From NCBI RefSeq assembly GCF_048595595.1, contig NZ_CP184347.1: DNA of 64,000 bases; one strand, given 5' to 3'. The translations under genes and the position numbers were made by a program. This document shows positions 54,570-62,590 of the stretch, piece by piece. Within the stretch, counting starts at the first letter, position 1. Every line of letters begins with the position of its first letter. Below the pieces are notes generated by a model that saw only the letters and a program-made list of their open reading frames with translations, was not told where the DNA came from and ran no database searches. This stretch comes from Bacteroides pyogenes_A (lineage in GTDB: Bacteria > Bacteroidota > Bacteroidia > Bacteroidales > Bacteroidaceae).

Positions 54570-54586
54570 AATATTATTCTTTTCCG

Positions 54587-54594
54587 CAAAGTTA
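54587..54594 (-). promoter_or_regulatory. -7 box of the cas9 operon
   Basis: The reverse strand reads TAACTTTG (TAnnTTTG), 18 bp before the cas9 ATG. It lies back to back with the tracrRNA -7 box, which has the same sequence. Confidence 0.6.
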
Positions 54595-54636
54595 TATTTT
54601 TTTATTAGAATTATTGTTTTTGAATAAATATTTATT

Positions 54637-54644
54637 TAACTTTG
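54637..54644 (+). promoter_or_regulatory. -7 box of the tracrRNA
   Basis: TAACTTTG, with ATTG at 54613-54616 as a weak -33 box 20 bp upstream. The transcript would begin about 54649-54652, right at the anti-repeat. Confidence 0.6.
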
Positions 54645-54648
54645 CAAC

Positions 54649-54723
54649 ACTAAATTAAAGTAAATCACAATAAGGATTATTCCGTTGTGAAAACATCCAG
54701 GACGGGGAAACTCGTCCTTTTTT
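54649..54723 (+). ncRNA. tracrRNA
   Basis: About 73 nt on the strand opposite cas9. The anti-repeat (54649-54669, ACTAAATT then AAAGTAAATCACA) is the reverse complement of the repeat's 5' part, with one base missing (a single-nt bulge on the crRNA side). It is followed by AATAAGGATTATTCCGTTG, which resembles the nexus of other tracrRNAs, then ACATCC and an intrinsic terminator: GGACGGG (54700-54706), GAAA loop, CTCGTCC (54711-54717), six T. The position and pairing make the call secure; the 5' end is inferred from the promoter. Confidence 0.93.
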
Positions 54724-54800
54724 ATTTAATAAAAATGAAACGGAAAGAGTACAATCGAAATTTAAACAAGCTCTTCCTCTGCAAATAAAAGTTTTTTGAG

Positions 54801-54808
54801 TACTTTTG
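54801..54808 (+). promoter_or_regulatory. -7 box of thyA-folA
   Basis: TACTTTTG (TAnnTTTG), 22 bp before the thyA ATG. Confidence 0.55.
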
Positions 54809-54830
54809 CATCATAGCATAACCACCGACA

Positions 54831-55625
54831 ATGAAACAATATTTAGACCTACTTAACCGCGTATTAGCGGAGGGGACTCCCAAAAGTGACCGGACGGGAA
54901 CCGGAACCATCAGCATCTTCGGCCATCAGATGCGATTTCATCTTGATGAAGGATTCCCTTGTCTGACCACTAAAAAGCTTCACCTAAAATCGATTATCCA
55001 CGAACTGCTTTGGTTTCTGAAAGGAGATACGAATGTGAAATATCTGCAGGAGCATGGCGTGCGTATATGGAATGAATGGGCGGACGAGAACGGAGAGCTC
55101 GGACATATTTACGGGCATCAATGGCGTTCGTGGCCCGATTACGACAGAGGAGGAATCGACCAGATCAGTGAAGCGGTGGAAATGATCAAGCACACCCCCG
55201 ACTCCCGGCGAATCATTGTCAGCGCATGGAATGTGGCAGATCTGAAGAATATGAATCTTCCGCCGTGCCACGCTTTCTTCCAATTCTACGTTGCCGACGG
55301 AAAACTCAGTTTACAGCTCTACCAACGAAGCGCCGATATCTTTCTGGGTGTTCCTTTCAACATTGCTTCATACGCCTTGTTGCTGCAAATGATGGCTCAA
55401 GTGACCGGATTAAAGGCCGGAGATTTCATCCACACGTTGGGAGACGCCCATATATATCTGAATCATCTCCAACAGATTAAACTGCAACTGACGCGTACTC
55501 CGCGCCTGCTTCCGCAAATGAAGATCAATCCGGAGATAAAAAGCATCTTCGACTTCACGTTTGAAGATTTTGAGTTAACGAATTATAATCCGCATCCACA
55601 CATCGCAGGAGCGGTATCGGTATAA
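54831..55625 (+). CDS. thyA: thymidylate synthase
   Basis: 264 aa. It methylates dUMP to dTMP with methylene-THF. Signatures: KSDRTGTGTISIFGHQMRF, the active Cys in MNLPPCHAFFQFYVADGKLSLQLYQRS (about 146), LGDAHIYLNHLQQIK and C-terminal YNPHPHIAGAVSV. Length is as in E. coli. It is 6 bp before folA, so the dihydrofolate it produces is reduced by the next gene product. Confidence 0.99.
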   Translation: MKQYLDLLNRVLAEGTPKSDRTGTGTISIFGHQMRFHLDEGFPCLTTKKLHLKSIIHELLWFLKGDTNVKYLQEHGVRIWNEWADENGELGHIYGHQWRSWPDYDRGGIDQISEAVEMIKHTPDSRRIIVSAWNVADLKNMNLPPCHAFFQFYVADGKLSLQLYQRSADIFLGVPFNIASYALLLQMMAQVTGLKAGDFIHTLGDAHIYLNHLQQIKLQLTRTPRLLPQMKINPEIKSIFDFTFEDFELTNYNPHPHIAGAVSV

Positions 55626-55631
55626 ACTGCC

Positions 55632-56126
55632 ATGAGTAAAATATCTATTATCGCCGCCGTAGACCGCCAAATGGCTATCGGATTCGAGAACAAGCTTCTC
55701 TTCTGGCTACCCAATGACTTGAAGCGTTTCAAGACGCTGACAACCGGACATACCATCATCATGGGGAGAAAGACTTTTGAATCGCTTCCCAAAGGAGCGT
55801 TGCCGCATCGCAGGAACATTGTATTGTCTTCGAACGCCTCAAGCGTCTTTCCCGGAGCAGAAGTATTCCCGTCATTGGAGGCAGCATTGAAAGCTTGTGA
55901 GGAAGATGAGCACATCTACATCATCGGCGGCGCAAGCGTTTACCGGCAAGCGCTTCCTTATGCCGACCAACTTTGCCTGACGGAGATAGACAGCACCGCT
56001 CCGCTGGCCGACGCTTTCTTTCCGGAAGTGTCTCCGGCAGTCTGGCATGAAAAAAGCAGGGAAGTTCATCCGATAGACGAAAAACATCCTTGCTCTTATG
56101 CTTTCGTAGAGTATATAAGACGCTAA
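55632..56126 (+). CDS. folA: dihydrofolate reductase
   Basis: 164 aa. ISIIAAVDRQMAIGFENKLLFWLPNDLKRFK is the N-terminal part with the substrate-contact acidic residue region, GHTIIMGRKTFESLP the NADPH site and YIIGGASVYRQALPYADQLCLTEI the conserved GG loop. It regenerates THF after thymidylate synthesis. Cotranscribed with thyA. Confidence 0.98.
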   Translation: MSKISIIAAVDRQMAIGFENKLLFWLPNDLKRFKTLTTGHTIIMGRKTFESLPKGALPHRRNIVLSSNASSVFPGAEVFPSLEAALKACEEDEHIYIIGGASVYRQALPYADQLCLTEIDSTAPLADAFFPEVSPAVWHEKSREVHPIDEKHPCSYAFVEYIRR

Positions 56127-56153
56127 TCACAATAAGCCTGCAAACACATCCGG

Positions 56154-56633
56154 CTACTTTTCATCTTTCCTGTTTAGCAGAATCGGCATTTGCCGCTTAA
56201 TAGCTTCATGAAAAGAGATAAGGGTTTCCGTACGCGCCAGACCGAGCGGCTGCAATTTATCATGGATCACACTCAACAGATGGTGGTTATTCCGGGCATA
56301 AATTTTGATAAACATATCGTATTTGCCGGTAGTGAAATGACATTCCACGACTTCCGGAATGGTTTGCAATGCTTTTGTCACCGAATCGAACGACTCGGGA
56401 TCTTTCAGAAAAATGCCAATGTAAGCACAGGTTTCATACCCTATCTTCTCCGGATCGATGACATATTCCGATCCTTTCAATATACCAAAGTTCGTTAACT
56501 TTTGAATGCGCTGATGAATAGCCGCACCGGAAACATTACAAGCTCTGGCTACCTCCAGAAAAGGAATTCTTGCATTATCTGCGATCAATCTCAGAATTTG
56601 CTCATCCAAATTATCTAATTGATGATATCCCAT
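56154..56633 (-). CDS. Lrp/AsnC family transcriptional regulator
   Basis: 159 aa. N-terminal HTH (LDNLDEQILRLIADNARIPFLEVARACNVSGAAIHQRIQKLTNFGIL) and the RAM ligand domain (ACAYIGIFLKDPESFDSVTKALQTIPEVVECHFTTGKYDMFIKIYARN). Such proteins sense amino acids or related metabolites. Convergent with folA; single gene with its own -7 box. Confidence 0.94.
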   Translation of the reverse strand: MGYHQLDNLDEQILRLIADNARIPFLEVARACNVSGAAIHQRIQKLTNFGILKGSEYVIDPEKIGYETCAYIGIFLKDPESFDSVTKALQTIPEVVECHFTTGKYDMFIKIYARNNHHLLSVIHDKLQPLGLARTETLISFHEAIKRQMPILLNRKDEK

Positions 56634-56669
56634 TTAAATCAAACTGCTTTAATCTATGAAAATTTCATG

Positions 56670-56677
56670 CAAAGTTA
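56670..56677 (-). promoter_or_regulatory. -7 box of the lrp-like gene
   Basis: The reverse strand reads TAACTTTG (TAnnTTTG), 37 bp before the start codon at 56633. Confidence 0.5.
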
Positions 56678-56750
56678 GCTATTTCCCGATAATAAATACT
56701 ATAATCCATTACTTTTATTTACAAACGGAAGATAAGTCGGCAATAGTTTG

Positions 56751-56758
56751 TACCTTTG
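56751..56758 (+). promoter_or_regulatory. -7 box of the M64 peptidase gene
   Basis: TACCTTTG (TAnnTTTG), 20 bp before ATG 56778. It excludes the ORF start at 56748. Confidence 0.55.
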
Positions 56759-56777
56759 CGAGAAATATAAATATACG

Positions 56778-58061
56778 ATGAATATGAAACACGGTATTCT
56801 TTTTTTTCTGTACTTATGGATAGCATTCGAAAGCCATGCTCAAGCGTTCGACGATTATTTTCAAAACAAAACGTTACGGGTAGACTACCTTTTCACGGGT
56901 GATGTAAGCAAGCAAGCGGTTTACCTGGACGAGCTATCGCAACTCCCCGTATGGGCAGGCCGACGGCACAATCTGTCGGAGCTTCCTCTGGAAGGCAACG
57001 GACAAATCATTGTCAGAGATTTAAGCAGCAAACAATGTATATACAAAACCTCTTTCTCCTCACTATATCAGGAATGGCTCTCTACGGATGAGGCAAAAGA
57101 AACGGCCAGAGGTTTCGAGAACACATTTCTTCTCCCCTTCCCGAAAAAGGCGGTAGAAATAGAGGTCATCCTATATACTCCGCGCAAAACAGTCATGGCC
57201 GGCCTGAAACATGTGGTGCGCCCCGACGACATCTTGATTCACGAACGTGGCACATCCCACAACGCTCCACACCGTTATATCCTCAAAAACGGAGATGAAA
57301 AGGAATGTATCGATGTAGCGATTCTGGCAGAAGGATACACCGAAAAAGAAATGGATATATTTTACCGGGATGCGGAACGCACTTGCGAGAGCTTGTTCGA
57401 ACATGAACCTTTCCGCTCGCTGAAAAGAAAATTCAATATCGTAGCGGTGGCAAGTCCATCGGCAGACAGCGGCGTCAGCGTGCCCCGAGAGAAACGATGG
57501 AAGCAAACGGCGGTACATTCTCATTTCGATACATTTTATTCGGAACGTTACCTCACCACGAGCCGGGTGAAGGCCATACACAATGCCTTAGCAGGCGTTC
57601 CCTACGAGCATATCATAATATTGGCAAATACCGAAGTATATGGCGGCGGAGGCATCTACAACGCATATACGCTGACCGGCGCGCACCATCCCATGTTTAA
57701 GCCTGTGGTGGTACACGAATTCGGACATAGTTTCGGAGGGCTGGCCGACGAATATTTTTATGAGAATGATGTAATGACAGATACTTACCCGCTCGATGTG
57801 GAACCCTGGGAACAGAACATTACCACCCGGATTGACTTTGCTTCGAAATGGGAGAACATGCTTACGCCTGCCACTCCCATCCCGACTCCAATCGCACAAA
57901 AGGAGAAATTTCCCGTAGGAGTTTATGAAGGAGGTGGTTATTCCGCCAAAGGCATATACCGGCCGGCATTCAATTGCCGCATGAGAACAAACGAATATCC
58001 TGCTTTCTGCCCGGTTTGCCAACGCGCTATCCGGCGTATGATTGAATTTTATGTACCGTAA
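56778..58061 (+). CDS. M64 family (IgA-peptidase-like) metalloprotease
   Basis: 427 aa from ATG 56778. Signal peptide (about 1-20, HGILFFLYLWIAFESHAQA). N-terminal beta domain, then the M64 peptidase domain: CIDVAILAEGYTEKEMDIFYRDAERTCESLF and the zinc site VVHEFGHSFGGLADEYFY (HExxHxxGxxD/H type). C-terminal RPAFNCRMRTNEYPAFCPVCQRAIRRMI has a Cys-rich end. M64 includes IgA proteases, but most Bacteroides members have unknown targets. Secreted or periplasmic. Confidence 0.93.
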   Translation: MNMKHGILFFLYLWIAFESHAQAFDDYFQNKTLRVDYLFTGDVSKQAVYLDELSQLPVWAGRRHNLSELPLEGNGQIIVRDLSSKQCIYKTSFSSLYQEWLSTDEAKETARGFENTFLLPFPKKAVEIEVILYTPRKTVMAGLKHVVRPDDILIHERGTSHNAPHRYILKNGDEKECIDVAILAEGYTEKEMDIFYRDAERTCESLFEHEPFRSLKRKFNIVAVASPSADSGVSVPREKRWKQTAVHSHFDTFYSERYLTTSRVKAIHNALAGVPYEHIIILANTEVYGGGGIYNAYTLTGAHHPMFKPVVVHEFGHSFGGLADEYFYENDVMTDTYPLDVEPWEQNITTRIDFASKWENMLTPATPIPTPIAQKEKFPVGVYEGGGYSAKGIYRPAFNCRMRTNEYPAFCPVCQRAIRRMIEFYVP

Positions 58062-58166
58062 CGCCATCCCATCAGCCGACAATCCCCACCTGAGACACAT
58101 ACAATCATTCGATTTCAATCCAAACTCCTACGGGAGGCAGCATGAGGAATACCTAAAACAAATACA

Positions 58167-58700
58167 ATGATCCGATTTCAACCCATACAGACATCAGATG
58201 TAGAATACTACCAGTTTATGGAGAAGCTACTCACAGAAGCATTTCCACCGGAAGAATACCGTCCGCTCGAAGATGTTCGCAAATATACCGACCAAGCAAA
58301 TAACTTCTACAACAATATCATCCTGAGCGATGAGCAACCCATCGGATTTATCACCTATTGGGCGTTTGAACGTTTTTTTTACATAGAACATCTCGCCATG
58401 AATCCTGCCCACCGCAACAAAGGTTATGGCAAACACGTTATCGAACAATTATACAAACAGTTGAATCTTCCTATCGTGCTGGAAGTGGAAAGGCCTACAG
58501 ACGAAATATCCCAACGTCGCATTCACTTCTACGAACGGCATGGATTCTGCCTGTGGAAAAACAATTATAATCAGCCTCCCTATAAAAAAGGAGACCCGTA
58601 TTTGCCCATGTATTTAATGGCCTATGGAAATCTGACAGGTGAAAATCATTTTGAAGAAGTTAAAGAGCAACTTTATACGGCTGTCTACAACGTCAGATAA
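58167..58700 (+). CDS. GNAT family N-acetyltransferase
   Basis: 177 aa. GNAT fold with the acetyl-CoA motif HLAMNPAHRNKGYGKHVIEQL (R-x-x-G-x-G) and GFITYWAFERFFYIEHL strand. C-terminal HFYERHGFCLWKNNYNQPPYKKGDPYLPMYLM is the usual end. Substrate unknown. It starts 105 bp after the M64 gene. Confidence 0.88.
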   Translation: MIRFQPIQTSDVEYYQFMEKLLTEAFPPEEYRPLEDVRKYTDQANNFYNNIILSDEQPIGFITYWAFERFFYIEHLAMNPAHRNKGYGKHVIEQLYKQLNLPIVLEVERPTDEISQRRIHFYERHGFCLWKNNYNQPPYKKGDPYLPMYLMAYGNLTGENHFEEVKEQLYTAVYNVR

Positions 58701-58788
58701 CGAATCATTTTCCGATATCCTCCCATCAACTTGTAATAAAAATAAGTATTAACTGAGTCAACCGACTTTGAAAATAAGCCGTAAAGTG

Positions 58789-58832
58789 GTCAACTAAAAA
58801 CATTAAACCACAACTAAAAACATTAAACCACA
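58789..58832 (+). repeat. 24-bp box with a 20-bp tandem duplication
   Basis: 58789-58812 is identical to 33508-33531. Its last 20 bp (ACTAAAAACATTAAACCACA) are repeated directly at 58813-58832. It is followed by palindromic array C, so this is an uninterrupted copy of the composite repeat. Confidence 0.8.
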
Positions 58833-58842
58833 GTTCCATGCG

Positions 58843-58973
58843 GTTTCATCTATTGAAACTTTTGTTTCCGGCTATTGAAGCTTTTATTTCCCACTATTGA
58901 AACTTTTGTTTCCCACTGGGGAAACTTTATTTTCCTGCTGGGGAAACTTTTGTTTCCCCGGTGGGAAACAAAA
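58843..58973 (+). repeat. array C of 22-bp palindromic units
   Basis: About six units (cores such as GTTTCATCTATTGAAAC, TTTCCCACTATTGAAAC, GTTTCCCACTGGGGAAAC and TTTCCCCGGTGGGAAAC) linked by TTTTGT or TTTATT. The early units are more degenerate. The array lies between the GNAT gene and the exbD terminator; nothing else is seen in 58701-59072. Confidence 0.85.
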
Positions 58974-59072
58974 TGATCGCTCCATAGCCTTGGAGTTTCC
59001 GCCGCAGTATCCGGCATTCGAATCTTCATACACCTCCGAATCTGCGGCAACCCGCTGCTTCAGAAATTATGT

Positions 59073-59107
59073 ATAAAAAAAGAGGGCCGTCTATTGCCCT
59101 CTCTTTT
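59073..59107. terminator. terminator of the exb cluster
   Basis: Stem AGAGGGC (59081-59087) / GCCCTCT (59096-59102), preceded by a run of A (T on the minus strand) and followed by T. It can act in both directions and lies 20 bp after the last exbD stop. Confidence 0.85.
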
Positions 59108-59126
59108 TATAATATCAATTCAACTA

Positions 59127-59600
59127 TTACTTCTGTTCGCTCCGTTGCGTGGCAGAATAGTTGATCTTTAGCGCATAAGCTTTACGAAGAGCATTCTTCA
59201 CATCTGTCACAATACCCATCTTCGTTTTCTGATCGACTTTCAAAGAAACTGTCATATTTCCCTGATCGCTTTCACTCATACTAGAACGTTCCTGAAAGAT
59301 AAAATCCTGTACTTCTGAAACCTCAGCATAGCTGTCGTTCAATTGTATACGGCTTTCAGTACCCATTTTAGCACGATATTCCTGAGTCGGTTCACCAATG
59401 TAAATGAACGTCACCAGCGATTTCTTCTCCAATTTTTCAAGTTCAGTACCTACCGGAAGCTTAAACTGCACCCTTAAAGTTACCTCACGCATTGTTGTTA
59501 CAATCATAAAGAAGAACAACAAGGTGAAGATTAGGTCAGGCAAAGAAGAAGTGTTCAACGCCGGCATCTCACGTTTACCAGTTTTATTAAATTTTCCCAT
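59127..59600 (-). CDS. ExbD/TolR family biopolymer transport protein (second copy)
   Basis: 157 aa. One N-terminal membrane segment (LPDLIFTLLFFFMIVTTMR) with the conserved Asp needed for proton flow (SLPDLIF), then a periplasmic domain. With the ExbB-like protein it powers TonB, and so SusC-type import. It starts on the stop codon of the preceding exbD (TAATG). The order is exbB, membrane protein, exbD, exbD. Confidence 0.92.
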   Translation of the reverse strand: MGKFNKTGKREMPALNTSSLPDLIFTLLFFFMIVTTMREVTLRVQFKLPVGTELEKLEKKSLVTFIYIGEPTQEYRAKMGTESRIQLNDSYAEVSEVQDFIFQERSSMSESDQGNMTVSLKVDQKTKMGIVTDVKNALRKAYALKINYSATQRSEQK

Positions 59601-60193
59601 TACTTCTTTTTTTCTCCGTATTTTTTAGGTTCTGCTTCTGAAATACGCTGCGGGAAGATTTCACGAACAGCTTTTTGTTCCTCTTCGTTCAAATCAGCAT
59701 AATTTCTCTGAAACTTGGATTGAGACAATTCATTCCTTAACTCATTGTATGCAGCAACCAATTCATTCTGCACACTAATATATGCCTGATAGGAAGAACC
59801 ACGGTCGTTTTGCAAAGAAATTACATGCTTATCGTTAACAAGAGACGGGCCAAAAAACGCTACATCCTTTTGTGTTTTCTCCGGTTTAGACTCTTCATTA
59901 TTAACATTAGCAATAAACTCTTTGGCCTTCTTTCTCAGTTGTTCGATACTGATATAATCATTTCCGCACATCAAGGCGTCATCCTTATTCAGATACACCT
60001 GCAAAATGTTGCGTTCCTTGATTTTATCCGTATTCTGCTGATCTTGCTCTTCAGGTGGCGGAGGCAACAATCTTGCCAAACCACGGTCTGTATCCATTGA
60101 TGTCGTAATCAAGAAGAAGATAAGCAACAAGAAAGCGATATCTGCCGTAGAACTTGAGTTAATATCAGGAACTTTTCTTTTTCCTTTTGCCAT
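59600..60193 (-). CDS. ExbD/TolR family biopolymer transport protein (first copy)
   Basis: 197 aa. Membrane segment DIAFLLLIFFLITTSMD with the conserved Asp in STADIAFLLLIFFL. The periplasmic part is longer than in the second copy and has a polar insertion (about 90-130, VNNEESKPEKTQKD). Paired with the second ExbD, so a hetero-oligomer is likely. 38 bp after the membrane-protein gene. Confidence 0.92.
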   Translation of the reverse strand: MAKGKRKVPDINSSSTADIAFLLLIFFLITTSMDTDRGLARLLPPPPEEQDQQNTDKIKERNILQVYLNKDDALMCGNDYISIEQLRKKAKEFIANVNNEESKPEKTQKDVAFFGPSLVNDKHVISLQNDRGSSYQAYISVQNELVAAYNELRNELSQSKFQRNYADLNEEEQKAVREIFPQRISEAEPKKYGEKKK

Positions 60194-60231
60194 TGTAATT
60201 ACTTATTAAATTGAATATCCCTTTGAATTAA

Positions 60232-60717
60232 TCAGGACAATCTTTTCTTTATACCGCTTACAATGATTGCAACAATCGTCACAAACAGCAAAGTATAGAT
60301 AGTATAAAGGAACATATCTGTCAACCTCAACCAGAAAGGAACATTATCCGTTCCGCCATAACCTTGGATATTCATCGGCGTACCATCACCCATGGCCCAA
60401 GCCACAACGAGAACAATAACTAAAAGTACCAATCCAAGCAAAGATTTTATAGCATTTGCAGGACTAACTTTCATAGCTGATGCAAATTGGAATACAGCAG
60501 CGACAAGAGTAGCTGCAATGGCCAAACCAAGCAATCCATACACCAAGAAGAGTAAGGCATTGGTTTGAGCCGGCTGCCACATTTCGGGATCTACACCCGG
60601 AATGAGTTCTGCGCCTTGAGCGTCTCCACCGAAGTAAAACAGACCCAAGACAATCAGAATGACAGCAAACATCGCATACAGAATGTAGTACGAAACTTTA
60701 TATGTTAATTTACTCAT
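60232..60717 (-). CDS. conserved four-helix membrane protein of the exb cluster
   Basis: 161 aa. Four predicted membrane segments (ILYAMFAVILIVLGLFYF; ALLFLVYGLLGLAIAATLVAAVFQF; SLLGLVLLVIVLVVAWAMG; FLYTIYTLLFVTIVAIIVSGI) and a periplasmic loop (GGDAQGAELIPGVDPEMWQPAQ). No known domain recognised. It lies between exbB (6 bp) and exbD (38 bp), a conserved order in Bacteroidetes as I recall. It may be an extra subunit of the proton channel complex. Confidence 0.8.
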   Translation of the reverse strand: MSKLTYKVSYYILYAMFAVILIVLGLFYFGGDAQGAELIPGVDPEMWQPAQTNALLFLVYGLLGLAIAATLVAAVFQFASAMKVSPANAIKSLLGLVLLVIVLVVAWAMGDGTPMNIQGYGGTDNVPFWLRLTDMFLYTIYTLLFVTIVAIIVSGIKKRLS

Positions 60718-60723
60718 CTCAGA

Positions 60724-61515
60724 TTATTTTTTGTATTTCAAATTATATTTGATTACCATGTCAAGCAAAGATACGGAAGAGTCTTCCATTTCGCTTGTAA
60801 GAGCTTCGATCTTCGAAAGAACGTAGTTGTAGAACACCTGAAGAATCAAAGCAACTATCAAACCGAAGATAGTAGTAATCAAGGCAACTTTCATACCACC
60901 GGCCACAACTGTCGGAGAAATATCACCCACTTGTTGGATCTTATCAAAAGCCTGCACCATACCGATTACAGTACCCAAGAACCCGAGTGAAGGTGCAATA
61001 GCGATAAACAGTGTAATCCAAGAACATCCTTTTTCGAGGTAACCGGCTTGTACGCCACCGTAAGAAACAACAGACTTTTCAACAACATCAATACCCTGAT
61101 CGATTCTCATCAACCCCTGATAATAAATAGAAGCGATAGGACCTCTTGTGTTGCGAGCAATATCTTTAGCAGCTTCCACATCACCTTTCTCCAAAGCAGC
61201 TTCTATAGATGCCATGAATTTCTTTGCATTGATTTCGGCTAAGCTCAGATAAATGATACGTTCAATGCAAAAGGCCAAACCAATAACCAAAGCAATAGCT
61301 ACCAAACTCATGAAAGAAGCAGTTCCTTCAATGAATTTCACCTTAAGTTCCTTATGAATGCCACCCTCTCCTGAAGCAGTATCAGCTACAGTTTCAGCAG
61401 CAACCTGTTGGTCGGCAACCTGTTCAGTAGCAGGATCTTCTTGGGCCTGAGCAAATTGAGTTGTGCCAAATGTCATGGCTCCAACCACAGCAACAATTGC
61501 AAATAACTTTTTCAT
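60724..61515 (-). CDS. exbB: MotA/TolQ/ExbB proton channel protein
   Basis: 263 aa. Signal-like N-terminus, a hydrophilic Gln/Glu/Asp/Ala-rich stretch (about 25-55), a TM (SLVAIALVIGLAFCIERIIY), a cytoplasmic domain, and two C-terminal TMs with GCSWITLFIAIAPSLGFLGTVIGMVQAFD and VVAGGMKVALITTIFGLIVALILQVFYNYVL, the core ExbB/TolQ motifs. It forms the proton channel with ExbD. First gene of the exb cluster; a tRNA-Ser gene lies 71 bp upstream on the same strand. Confidence 0.94.
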   Translation of the reverse strand: MKKLFAIVAVVGAMTFGTTQFAQAQEDPATEQVADQQVAAETVADTASGEGGIHKELKVKFIEGTASFMSLVAIALVIGLAFCIERIIYLSLAEINAKKFMASIEAALEKGDVEAAKDIARNTRGPIASIYYQGLMRIDQGIDVVEKSVVSYGGVQAGYLEKGCSWITLFIAIAPSLGFLGTVIGMVQAFDKIQQVGDISPTVVAGGMKVALITTIFGLIVALILQVFYNYVLSKIEALTSEMEDSSVSLLDMVIKYNLKYKK

Positions 61516-61586
61516 TGTGTGTCTAATTTTTAAGATTAATTAATTAATTGTTATTTTGTATTTATTTCTCATTAATTTTCCAATTG

Positions 61587-61674
61587 CGGAGAGAGGGGGA
61601 TTCGAACCCCCGATACACTTTTGGCGTATACACGCTTTCCAGGCGTGCCTCTTCAACCACTCGAGCATCTCTCC
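61587..61674 (-). tRNA. tRNA-Ser (anticodon GGA)
   Basis: 88 nt with the long class II variable arm. Acceptor GGAGAGA pairs with TCTCTCC; the anticodon stem CACGC/GCGTG holds CTGGAAA with GGA; the T-loop is GGTTCGAATCC. CCA is not encoded. A TAnnTTTG box lies 27 bp upstream. Confidence 0.97.
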
Positions 61675-61700
61675 CTACGGGGTTTTCGGATTTTCAGCTA

Positions 61701-61708
61701 CAAATGTA
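61701..61708 (-). promoter_or_regulatory. -7 box of tRNA-Ser
   Basis: The reverse strand reads TACATTTG (TAnnTTTG). No terminator is evident between the tRNA and exbB, so this promoter may also serve the exb cluster. Confidence 0.45.
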
Positions 61709-61794
61709 TCCTTTTTTTTTTTTTCATGAAGCATTATCTCTCTTTTATCTTGAATAAACGTACCAAATTAATATATTTTAAAACCTTTCCGTCC

Positions 61795-62571
61795 TTATTT
61801 GCAGAATGCAAACACTTTTAAGGCATTCATGGAAGTTACCCTTGCAACATACTCTGGTGTCATTTGATAAATTTCCGCCACTTTCAACAATATATCTCTT
61901 ACATTTGCACTTTCGTTTCGTTTTCCCCGGTTCGGAACCGGAGTCAGATAAGGGGAGTCTGTTTCAAGAACCACCCTTTCTAACGGAACGGATAACAAAA
62001 CCTCCGGCAGAGTAGATTTTTTAAATGTTACAACTCCATTGATACCTAACATAAACCTCTCAAATTCGAGAAGTTGAGTTGCTTCTTCAGCAGTTCCGGT
62101 AAAGCTATGAAATATTCCGGTAAGCGGTATAGACTCAAACCGTTTCATTATTTTATATATATGAGAGAATGCATCGCGCGAGTGTATAATAACAGGCAAA
62201 TCATATTCGACCGCCCATTCCAGTTGCTTTTCAAACGCTGCCAGCTGTTGATTGAAGAAAGTCTTGTCCCAATAAAAATCGAGTCCGATCTCACCGATAG
62301 CAACAAACTGCTTAGACTTTCCAAGTCGCTTACGAACTATTTCCAATTCGTTTTCATACCACTCATCGACCGACGTAGGGTGTAAGCCGATCATGGGATA
62401 ACAATACTCCGGATATTCGGCACAGACAGCCAGCATCGAATCAATAGTCGTACTATCTATATTAGGCAAAAAAATATGAGAGATTCCGGCAGAGCGCGCC
62501 CGCTCCATTACTTCCGGCAAATCTTCTGAAAACTCATTTAAAAAAAGATGGGAATGCGTATCTATTAACAT
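61795..62571 (-). CDS. TatD family metal-dependent hydrolase
   Basis: 258 aa from ATG 62571 (MLIDTHSHLFLNEF). TIM-barrel hydrolase with metal ligands in DTHSHL, GEIGLDFYWD, VIIHSRDAF, GIFHSFTGT and LETDSPYLTP. TatD proteins are 3'-5' DNA exonucleases or related phosphodiesterases. Last gene of a minus-strand unit with the unknown gene and the polyprenyl synthetase. Confidence 0.95.
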   Translation of the reverse strand: MLIDTHSHLFLNEFSEDLPEVMERARSAGISHIFLPNIDSTTIDSMLAVCAEYPEYCYPMIGLHPTSVDEWYENELEIVRKRLGKSKQFVAIGEIGLDFYWDKTFFNQQLAAFEKQLEWAVEYDLPVIIHSRDAFSHIYKIMKRFESIPLTGIFHSFTGTAEEATQLLEFERFMLGINGVVTFKKSTLPEVLLSVPLERVVLETDSPYLTPVPNRGKRNESANVRDILLKVAEIYQMTPEYVARVTSMNALKVFAFCK

Positions 62572-62590
62572 AAAAGTCACTTTTACCTAT

